A stretch of DNA of 11,459 bases from an uncultured bacterium (GTDB taxonomy: Bacteria; Spirochaetota; Spirochaetia; Sphaerochaetales; Sphaerochaetaceae), in assembly GCA_905215015.1 (NCBI GenBank), contig CAJMOS010000097.1:1-11459 (forward strand), given 5' to 3'. Positions within the stretch are counted from its first letter, which is position 1, and every line of letters starts with the position of its first letter. Of this stretch, positions 6,426 to 11,459 are shown one piece after another. The translations under genes and the position numbers were made by a program. Below the pieces are notes generated by a model, which did not search any database, was not told where the DNA came from, and saw only the letters and a list, made by a program, of their open reading frames with translations.

Positions 6426-7102
6426 CTTTCAAGCACTGTGTAGCCCGCCAGGGCGTCCCGGTCGGCGACCATGAGCTTGTTCTGTCCGAGCCTGCGGATT
6501 ACTCCGGTTTTGACAAGTTCACCCAATTTGCGGCTGACGGTCTCCCTACGGAGGTTGATCATCGCCGCGATGTCGTCGATACCGAGAGAGATCTCATGGT
6601 TCAGGCAATGCTCGTCCTGCTGGAGCATGTACAATGCGACGCGAGCCATGGCGTCGTTTTCCGTGAGAATCAGGTTCTGGTGGCGGGCGTTGCCCAATTT
6701 TCTCCCGATTGAGCGGGCTACGCTCCGCATCAGGTCAGGGTTTTCGTTCAGTTCCTTGCGGAAGAGTTCGGATGGAATCAGGCAGGAGTCGACTTCGGTA
6801 AGGCAGATTGCGGAGAAAGGGTAGTGGCCTTCCCCCGTAAGAAACAGCTGCTCGCCAATCACGTCGCCGTCATGGAGGACTTCCAGGATATGCTCTTTGC
6901 CTGAGGCGTCGTAATCGGCAAGCTTCACTTTGCCGTGGCGGATGACCCACAATCCTTCGAGGTCAGCTCCTTGGTGGAACAGCATCTGCTCTTTCCCGAA
7001 ATGCTTCTGACGCGTGTGCGTTTCCATCTGATGGATGCTTTCCGAGGAAAGGCTGTCGAATAAGGGAATCAGTTCGAAGCAATGAAGCTGGCAGGTATCC
7101 AT
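6422..7102 (-). CDS. Crp/Fnr-family transcriptional regulator, probable oxygen/redox switch for pfl
   Basis: Probable transcriptional activator, 226 residues from the chosen start. A cyclic-nucleotide-binding-like beta roll (about 12-120) is followed by a dimer helix (about 125-150) and a Crp-type winged HTH (about 172-215). The recognition helix LRRETVSRKLGEL (184-196) carries E187, S190 and R191, equivalent to FNR E209, S212 and R213, which read TTGAT half-sites; R186 matches CRP R180 instead. Cysteines C4 and C8 (CQLHC) near the N-terminus plus C100 and C107 could bind an iron-sulfur cluster or form a redox dithiol, but the spacing differs from E. coli FNR, so the sensing chemistry is uncertain. 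The start is not settled: ATG 7102 gives normal length but its GGGAGG is only 1 nt away; ATGs at 7111 and 7231 are in frame. It lies directly upstream of pflB with no terminator between. Confidence 0.92.
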   Translation of the reverse strand: MDTCQLHCFELIPLFDSLSSESIHQMETHTRQKHFGKEQMLFHQGADLEGLWVIRHGKVKLADYDASGKEHILEVLHDGDVIGEQLFLTGEGHYPFSAICLTEVDSCLIPSELFRKELNENPDLMRSVARSIGRKLGNARHQNLILTENDAMARVALYMLQQDEHCLNHEISLGIDDIAAMINLRRETVSRKLGELVKTGVIRRLGQNKLMVADRDALAGYTVLES

Positions 7103-7109
7103 GCCTCCC

Positions 7110-7138
7110 ATGGTAGAAAGAAAGGCGGGAAAGGTCAA
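7110..7138 (-). promoter_or_regulatory. Possible promoter of the crp/fnr gene
   Basis: On the minus strand TTGACC (complement of 7133-7138), a 17-nt spacer and TACCAT (complement of 7110-7115) match nine of twelve consensus positions. The predicted start, near 7103, would leave almost no leader before the ATG at 7102. Either the message is leaderless or the real promoter is further upstream. Confidence 0.35.
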
Positions 7139-7145
7139 ACCAAGC

Positions 7146-7174
7146 TGTACACAAACTTTCTCATTCGTTATGCT
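7146..7174 (+). promoter_or_regulatory. Possible typA promoter
   Basis: TGTACA (7146-7151), a 17-nt spacer and TATGCT (7169-7174) match eight of twelve consensus positions in the divergent crp/typA interval. An alternative is TTGCTT (7179-7184) with TATCGT (7201-7206) at 16 nt. Neither is strong enough to choose between them. Confidence 0.3.
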
Positions 7175-7236
7175 AGTGTTGCTTGGCCGGATTTCATCCG
7201 TATCGTCAGGCAATTCGTTGTCTAGGAACATGTTTC

Positions 7237-9084
7237 ATGCAGAGAAAGAACGAACATATCAGAAATATTGCAATCATCGCCCACGTCGACCACGGCAAAA
7301 CCACGCTGGTTGACGCACTCTTCAAGCAGAGCGGTATTGTCAGCAAGGACGGCCAGACCCGTATCATGGACAGCGGCGACATCGAGCGCGAGCGCGGCAT
7401 CACCATCAGCGCCAAGAACTGCGCCATCCATTACAACGGGGTCAAGATCAACATCATCGACACTCCGGGACACGCCGATTTTGGCGGCGAGGTCGAGCGT
7501 GGCCTGTCCATGGTCGACGGCGTCGTGCTGCTTGTCGACGCCGCGGAGGGGCCGCTGCCTCAGACCCGTTTCGTGCTGGAGAAGGCTCTTGCCAAGCACC
7601 TTCCCCCGATTATCGTCATCAACAAGGTGGACAGGCCGGACGCGACTCCACAGGAAACCTTGGACAAGGTCTACGACCTGTTGCTCGAGCTTTCCGATGA
7701 CGAGAAACTCCTGGAGGCTCCGGTCTTCTATGCCGTCGGAAAGACGGGGAAGTGCGGTCTTGAGCCAGACAAGTTGCAGGACAGCATGAAGCTGCTCTTC
7801 GACGCGATCGTCAACTATATCCCGGCTCCTTCGTATGATGACGAGGAGCCGTTCCAGATGCTGGTCAGCGATCTTTCCTACAACGACTTCCGGGGAAGGC
7901 TTGCCATCGGGAAGGTCATCAACGGCAGCGCCAATACCAACGACAGCTTGGTCTGCATGGTGGAGAGCGGAGCGCGGGAACCGCTCCGGGTCACCCGTCT
8001 GCAGGCCTACGACGGGCCGACCTTCCACGAGACGACCGACGTGGAGCCGGGTGACATTATCGTCCTCTCGGGTATCGAAAATGTCTCGATCGGGGATACG
8101 ATCTGCAACGCCAGCTATCCGAAGGCCCTGCCACGCATCACGGTCGACGAGCCCACCGTGTCGATGATCTTCATGAAGAACATCAGCCCTCTCGCCGGAC
8201 ACGAGGGCAAGAACGTCACCAGCGCCAAGATCGGCGAATATCTTCGTCGTGAGGCGCTGAGGAACGTTTCCATCCGTGTCGAGCACAACGCCGATGATTC
8301 CTACACCGTCAAAGGCCGTGGCGAGTTCCAGATGGCCATCATCATCGAAGAGATGCGGAGGCAGGGATACGAGCTCTGCGTCGGGCGTCCGGAGGTCCTG
8401 TTCAGGACCGACAAGGACGGCAACAAGACCGAGCCCTGCGAGATTCTGACCGTCGACTGCCCCGAGGAGTTCAGCGGCACCGTGATGGACAAGCTTTCCA
8501 AGCGGAAGGCGCTGATGCAGGACATGACCTACAACGGGACGGGAAGGGTGAAGATCACCTTCGACGCTCCGGTCCGCGGCCTGCTCGGCTACCATGACGA
8601 GTTCCAGACCGACACCCATGGCCTGGGAATCATGTACAGCTACTTCAAGGGATATGAGCCCTACAAGGGAGAGTTCCCGTCGCGCACCAACGGAAGCCTT
8701 GTCTGCGACCGTGCCGGTGTCGCCGTGCCCTACGGCATGTGGGAGCTCGAGGACCGCGGCACCTGGTTCATCCTTCCGGGGGATCCGGTCTACGAGGGCG
8801 AGATCGTTGGTGTACGCAACAAGGAGCTGGACCTGAACCTCAACCCGACCAGGACCAAGCACCTGACCAACCTGCGCGCCAGCGGCCATGACGACGCGGT
8901 CACCCTGACGCCAATCCAGAGGCCCACCTTGGAACAGGCGATCCAGTTCATCAAGGAAGACGAGCTGGTCGAAGTCACCCCGCTTTCCATCCGCATGTGC
9001 AAGAAGATCCTGGACTGCCAGCAACGCAAGATCTTCGAGAACCGCGGCGAGATTCCTGAGTACCTGCTCAACGGCAAGAGCTGA
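7237..9084 (+). CDS. typA: Ribosome-associated translational GTPase BipA/TypA
   Basis: Translation-factor GTPase related to EF-G and LepA that binds the ribosome and helps growth at low temperature and under stress, including 50S assembly. The 615-residue protein matches the family (E. coli 607). The G domain shows G1 AHVDHGKT (15-22), switch I RERGITI (51-57), G3 DTPGHADF (75-82) and G4 NKVD (129-132). The G5 region reads YAVGKTGK (165-172), where many homologues have a Ser-Ala pair. Domain II, the EF-G-like domains III and V, and the BipA-specific C-terminal domain follow; GRGEFQMAIIIEEMRRQGYE, RGLLGYHDEF and NLRASGHDDAV are family hallmarks. The start at 7237 follows AGGAA (7224-7228) by 8 nt and gives the canonical start MQRKNEHIRNIAIIAHVDHG. 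An in-frame ATG at 7183 would add 18 unrelated residues. Single-gene unit, divergent from the Crp/Fnr gene. Confidence 0.98.
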   Translation: MQRKNEHIRNIAIIAHVDHGKTTLVDALFKQSGIVSKDGQTRIMDSGDIERERGITISAKNCAIHYNGVKINIIDTPGHADFGGEVERGLSMVDGVVLLVDAAEGPLPQTRFVLEKALAKHLPPIIVINKVDRPDATPQETLDKVYDLLLELSDDEKLLEAPVFYAVGKTGKCGLEPDKLQDSMKLLFDAIVNYIPAPSYDDEEPFQMLVSDLSYNDFRGRLAIGKVINGSANTNDSLVCMVESGAREPLRVTRLQAYDGPTFHETTDVEPGDIIVLSGIENVSIGDTICNASYPKALPRITVDEPTVSMIFMKNISPLAGHEGKNVTSAKIGEYLRREALRNVSIRVEHNADDSYTVKGRGEFQMAIIIEEMRRQGYELCVGRPEVLFRTDKDGNKTEPCEILTVDCPEEFSGTVMDKLSKRKALMQDMTYNGTGRVKITFDAPVRGLLGYHDEFQTDTHGLGIMYSYFKGYEPYKGEFPSRTNGSLVCDRAGVAVPYGMWELEDRGTWFILPGDPVYEGEIVGVRNKELDLNLNPTRTKHLTNLRASGHDDAVTLTPIQRPTLEQAIQFIKEDELVEVTPLSIRMCKKILDCQQRKIFENRGEIPEYLLNGKS

Positions 9085-9103
9085 ACGGTTGTACGGATAC
9101 AAG

Positions 9104-9140
9104 GAAAGAGCGATGTCGAAATGGCATCGCTCTTTCTTTT
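9104..9140 (+). terminator. Rho-independent terminator of typA
   Basis: A perfect 12-bp stem, GAAAGAGCGATG with CATCGCTCTTTC, around the loop TCGAAATGG, is followed by TTTT; it begins 19 nt after the typA stop. Outer A-U and G-U pairs could lengthen the stem. Read from the other strand the same hairpin lies 50 nt past the exoA stop, but the trailing CTTGT there is a poor U-tract, so termination in that direction would be weaker. Confidence 0.9.
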
Positions 9141-9190
9141 GTTCCATCGAAAAACAATTTATAACTTATACAAGAACAACTAAAAATACA

Positions 9191-9943
9191 TTAAAGATTG
9201 ATGGTAAGTACTACAGGACAATGATCGGAACCCATTACTTCCGTAGCAATCTTGCTATCAACCACATGGGAAATAAATCGGTTTGAACAAAGCCAATAAT
9301 CGATTCTCCATCCCGCGTTCTTTTCTCTCGCGTGGAACCGATAGGACCACCAGGAATAGATGCCTGTCGCGTCAGGATAGAAGTGCCGGAAGGTGTCGGT
9401 GAATCCTGCCGCGAGCAGCTGGTCGAAGTCGTCCCGCTCCGGTTTGGAGTATCCGGCATGTCCTTCATTCGTCTTTGGGTTTTTCAGGTCAATGGGTTTG
9501 TGGGCGACGTTCAGATCCCCGCAGATCAAGACGCTTTTTTTCTCGTCGAGGTTCTTGCAGTACGTCCGGAACTCCTCGTCCCATTTCTGCCTGACATCGA
9601 TTCTTGCCAGCTCGTCCTGGCTGTTGGGCGTATAGCAGCAGACCAGGAAGAAGGAAGGAAACTCGCAGGTCACCGTGCGTCCCTCGGCATCCAGCCCGGA
9701 TCCGATCCCGTAGGTGACTTCCAATGGCTTCTCCTTGGTCAGGACCGCGGTGCCGGAGTACCCCTTGCGCTGGGCGCAGTGGAAGTACCCGGTATAGCCG
9801 GTATCCGGAAGCTCGACCTGGTCTTCCTGCAGTTTCGTTTCCTGCAGGCAGACCACGTCATAGCCCGAGTTTGCGAGCCATTCGTTGAAGCCTTTCTTCT
9901 GTGCGGCCCTCAGGCCGTTGACGTTCCAACTTGCGAGTTTCAA
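9191..9943 (-). CDS. exoA: Exodeoxyribonuclease III / AP endonuclease (ExoA/XthA family)
   Basis: Cuts DNA 5' to abasic sites and removes 3' blocking groups in base excision repair; cytoplasmic, metal dependent. The 250-residue protein is close to B. subtilis ExoA (about 252). Active-site residues are all present: N7 in SWNVNG, E35 in LQETK, Y104 in YTPN, D143 and N145 in GDLN, D215 in WRIDYW, and D240-H241 in GSDHCP. SWWSYR (197-202) is the DNA-contact loop. The start is TTG at 9943, which yields the canonical MKLASWNVNGLRA; no ATG is available there. The TTG shares two bases with the asnA stop (TTGA), and AAGGAG (complement of 9954-9959) lies 10 nt upstream inside asnA. The frame stays open far upstream, but that extension runs antisense-like through asnA and has no family similarity. 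Function with asnA is unrelated; the pairing looks like simple co-transcription. Confidence 0.97.
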   Translation of the reverse strand: MKLASWNVNGLRAAQKKGFNEWLANSGYDVVCLQETKLQEDQVELPDTGYTGYFHCAQRKGYSGTAVLTKEKPLEVTYGIGSGLDAEGRTVTCEFPSFFLVCCYTPNSQDELARIDVRQKWDEEFRTYCKNLDEKKSVLICGDLNVAHKPIDLKNPKTNEGHAGYSKPERDDFDQLLAAGFTDTFRHFYPDATGIYSWWSYRFHAREKNAGWRIDYWLCSNRFISHVVDSKIATEVMGSDHCPVVLTINL

Positions 9944-10974
9944 TAGATGTGCACTCCTTGCTCGCTGGCAGCCTGATAGAGTTCGTCCGGCCAGATGGAG
10001 GCCTGGACCTCGGCGATATGTGCCTTGTGGAGCAGGCACATGCAGATGCGGCTTTGCCCGATACCACCGCCAATGGTCTGGGGGAACTCTCCGGCCAGCA
10101 GCCGTTTGTGCCAGTACAGCTCCTTTCGCTGCTCCTGGTGCTTCAGCGCGAGCTGGCGGAGCAACGCTTCGGAGTTGACGCGGATACCCATGCTGGAAAG
10201 TTCGAGCGAGTCGTCCCGCACCGTATCCCAGACAATCAGGTCGCCATTCAGGCCGACGTAGCCGTCCCCGCTCGGCGTGGACCAGTCGTCGTAGTCGGGA
10301 GCGCGTCCACCGTGGGGAACGCCGTCCGCCAGCGGAGAACCGATACCGATCAGGAAAATCGCGCCATATTCCTTGGCCAGCTTCTTCTCCCTTGCTTCCG
10401 GGCTCAGTTCGGGATACCGCTTCTGGGCATCCTCCGTGTGGATGAATGTGACGGTTTCCGGAAGCGTGGGTTGACAGACGGAGTAGTTTTCGCTCACGAG
10501 GAATTCTGTTCGTTTGAGAGCCTGGTAGATCCGGGAAACGGTATCCTTCAGGTAGGCGATGTTGCGATCCCTGGGTCCCATGACCTTCTCCCAATCCCAT
10601 TGGTCGACGTAGATGGAATGGATCGCGTCGATGTCGTCGTCAGGCCTGATGGCGTTCATGTCGGTGTAGATACCCGTGCCAACGGAAAAGTGGAGGTCCG
10701 CAAGTTCCATGCGCTTCCACTTGGCCAGGCTCTGGACAATCTCCATCTTCTTGTTGCCCATATTGCCAACCTCGAAACGGACCGGCCGCTCCACGCCATT
10801 CAGGTCATCATTGATCCCGGAATTGCAGGGAACAAACAGCGGGCTCGTCACGCGGGAGAGCCGCAGCTCTCCGGAAAGTTCGCGTTCAAACGTGTCCTTC
10901 ACGAACTTGATGGCACGTTCCGTCGTCTTGGCATCGAGAGAAGGGGTATACCCCTTCGGAAAATACGTTTTCAT
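9940..10974 (-). CDS. asnA: Aspartate-ammonia ligase (ammonia-dependent asparagine synthetase)
   Basis: Makes asparagine from aspartate, ammonia and ATP through an aspartyl-AMP intermediate; cytoplasmic dimer with a class II aminoacyl-tRNA-synthetase-like fold. At 344 residues it is slightly longer than E. coli AsnA (330), with extra residues at the C-terminus. Motifs aligned with the E. coli enzyme are HSLAKWKR-like QSLAKWKR (81-88), GIYTDMNAIRPD (101-112), YVDQWDWE (122-129), RAPDYDDWSTPS (224-235), GLNGDLIVW (241-249), ELSSMGIRV (258-266) and PQTIGGGIGQSR (298-309). The ATG at 10974 matches the family N-terminus; a TTG five codons upstream is in frame but unneeded. The ribosome binding site is weak (GGGGAT). 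First gene of an operon with exoA. AsnA, unlike glutamine-dependent AsnB, suits ammonia-rich anaerobic habitats. Confidence 0.98.
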   Translation of the reverse strand: MKTYFPKGYTPSLDAKTTERAIKFVKDTFERELSGELRLSRVTSPLFVPCNSGINDDLNGVERPVRFEVGNMGNKKMEIVQSLAKWKRMELADLHFSVGTGIYTDMNAIRPDDDIDAIHSIYVDQWDWEKVMGPRDRNIAYLKDTVSRIYQALKRTEFLVSENYSVCQPTLPETVTFIHTEDAQKRYPELSPEAREKKLAKEYGAIFLIGIGSPLADGVPHGGRAPDYDDWSTPSGDGYVGLNGDLIVWDTVRDDSLELSSMGIRVNSEALLRQLALKHQEQRKELYWHKRLLAGEFPQTIGGGIGQSRICMCLLHKAHIAEVQASIWPDELYQAASEQGVHIY

Positions 10975-10997
10975 AGATGAAATCCCCAATGGAAAAA

Positions 10998-11026
10998 ACT
11001 ATACCACAGCAGGAAAGCCGACACAA
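10998..11026 (-). promoter_or_regulatory. Extended -10 promoter of asnA-exoA
   Basis: On the minus strand TATAGT (complement of 10998-11003, five of six matches) is preceded by TGG, an extended -10 motif, and by TTGTGT at -35 (complement of 11021-11026) with a 17-nt spacer. Predicted start is near 10991, giving a leader of about 17 nt. Confidence 0.7.
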
Positions 11027-11106
11027 TGAGAGATACACGTCAAAGCTCATGGCAGTACATTTGGCATGTCGTACTAATCAACTTATTCAAATATAAGGAG
11101 TTAATA

Positions 11107-11274
11107 ATGTTAGCAATGGGAACTAACAGGCATGGTGTGACAATCAGGATGAAGCGGTCCTTTCCATTCTTGTCAGGTGTCCTAAGAAAGCGTGGACGGC
11201 TTTGTTCGGTCTCCTGCCAAAGGGAAGGACCTCCGCTCGGAAGAGGTGGCAACCAGGATACAACTGGTCGGTGA
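11107..11274 (+). CDS. Small open frame of unknown function, possibly an interrupted 5' exon
   Basis: The ATG at 11107 has a well-placed AAGGAG (11095-11100) 6 nt upstream, in AT-rich sequence unlike the rest of the window. The frame could encode 55 residues (MLAMGTNRHG...), ending in an Arg/Gly-rich stretch with no recognisable domain. From codon 10 it runs into the candidate group II intron starting at 11135, so the downstream codons are probably structural RNA rather than protein. The first nine codons may be a genuine start whose remainder lies beyond the intron. Could also be chance. Confidence 0.2.
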   Translation: MLAMGTNRHGVTIRMKRSFPFLSGVLRKRGRLCSVSCQREGPPLGRGGNQDTTGR

Positions 11275-11459
11275 GCCATCCGGGGAAAGGGCCGGCAAGC
11301 GACGCATGGATCGGCACAGCCAACTGCCAACCGACGAAAGGATATGGGCCTTCTCCCAAGGGAACGACATGCGGATAGGGGAAGCAAACACTCTTGATAA
11401 AATATCGTTGCAATGAAGAAGGTGAACGCAAACCAGGAGATGCGGGCTGCTCTTGAGAA
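11135..11459 (+). mobile_element. Candidate group II intron, 5' part (domain I), truncated by the window end
   Basis: The segment starts with GTGTGAC, matching the conserved group II 5' end GUGYG. About 20 nt in, GGTCCTTTCC (11156-11165) pairs with GGGAAGGACC (11222-11231) over 10 bp, enclosing CAGG/CCTG (11174-11177, 11213-11216) and GTCC/GGAC (11179-11182, 11194-11197), as an IB-like arm would. GGTGGC (11245-11250) pairs with GCCATC (11275-11280) around the hairpin ACCAG/CTGGT (11252-11256, 11264-11268). GCCG/CGGC (11291-11294, 11312-11315) follows. Unpaired stretches are A- and G-rich, typical of domain I. CATGC (11368-11372) complements GCATG immediately before the proposed splice site and sits where EBS1 is usually found, though a 5-nt match is weak. 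No protein frame here is convincing. The reverse transcriptase gene and domain V would be outside the window. Another structured RNA is possible. Confidence 0.48.

Noticed and set aside
4095..6443. 782-codon open frame antisense to pflB, with similar long frames antisense to typA (7222-9147), serC (785-2020), mgtC (2442-3560) and asnA (9931-10980).
   Set aside because: Each is exactly codon-aligned with the gene on the other strand. In that register stops arise only from TTA, CTA and TCA codons, which these genes avoid through GC-rich codon use. The translations have no recognisable domains, and the sense genes are certain.
9944..10600. Long N-terminal extension of the exoA frame through asnA.
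   Set aside because: The extension overlaps AsnA, a certain gene on the same strand in another frame, and has no ExoIII-family similarity.
11393..11406. FNR-like TTGAT-AAAA-TATCG near the right end.
   Set aside because: The second half-site does not match ATCAA, and it lies within the structured RNA candidate.
11192..11416. Small plus-strand frame, and minus-strand frames at 11040-11387 and 11144-11431.
   Set aside because: None has a supported ribosome binding site or a recognisable domain, and all overlap the helix-rich segment better explained as structured RNA.
1..11459. CRISPR arrays, tRNA or rRNA genes, insertion-sequence inverted repeats.
   Set aside because: I looked on both strands and saw no regularly spaced repeats, cloverleaf, rRNA segments or transposase fragments.

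Overview
The window is a dense, GC-rich bacterial chromosome segment. Its genes are packed, with 1-3 nt overlaps or gaps inside operons, and most have clear AAGGAG-type ribosome binding sites. The gene content suits a fermentative anaerobe or facultative anaerobe: pyruvate formate-lyase with its radical-SAM activase, an FNR-class regulator, ammonia-dependent asparagine synthetase (AsnA), BipA/TypA and an ExoA-type AP endonuclease. A spirochaete such as a Sphaerochaeta relative, or another gut or sediment anaerobe, would fit. The sequence alone does not fix the lineage, so this is a weak inference.

Layout. (1) 22-2454, plus strand: serA, serC and an Lrp/AsnC regulator, nearly contiguous, closed by a strong intrinsic terminator at 2478-2511. 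The SerA is short and has no C-terminal ACT domain, so serine feedback may act through the co-transcribed Lrp-type regulator. (2) 2535-3335, plus strand: a good sigma70-type promoter, a leader that can fold, and an mgtC/sapB-family membrane protein. (3) 3332-7102, minus strand: a crp/fnr-family gene, then pflB, then pflA. pflA meets mgtC tail to tail, with both stop codons inside a shared CTAG. A perfect FNR-type box, TTGAT-GCAA-ATCAA, overlaps the regulator's stop codon. It sits at class II activator spacing from a plausible pflB -10 element, so the neighbouring regulator probably switches pflBA on under oxygen limitation. (4) 7237-9084, plus strand: typA/bipA, divergent from the regulator and followed by a terminator. 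(5) 9191-10974, minus strand: an asnA-exoA operon with an extended -10 promoter. The exoA TTG start overlaps the asnA stop. (6) 11030-11459: no convincing protein gene. A short AT-rich stretch with a ribosome binding site and start codon is followed at 11135 by GTGTGAC and about 325 nt of helix-rich, purine-rich sequence. This looks like the 5' part (domain I) of a group II intron whose remainder lies beyond the window.

Most of the window is ordinary core metabolism. The points most worth checking are the group II intron candidate at the right edge, the pflB control region, and the local serine-operon regulator. No clearly new defence or mobile system is visible.
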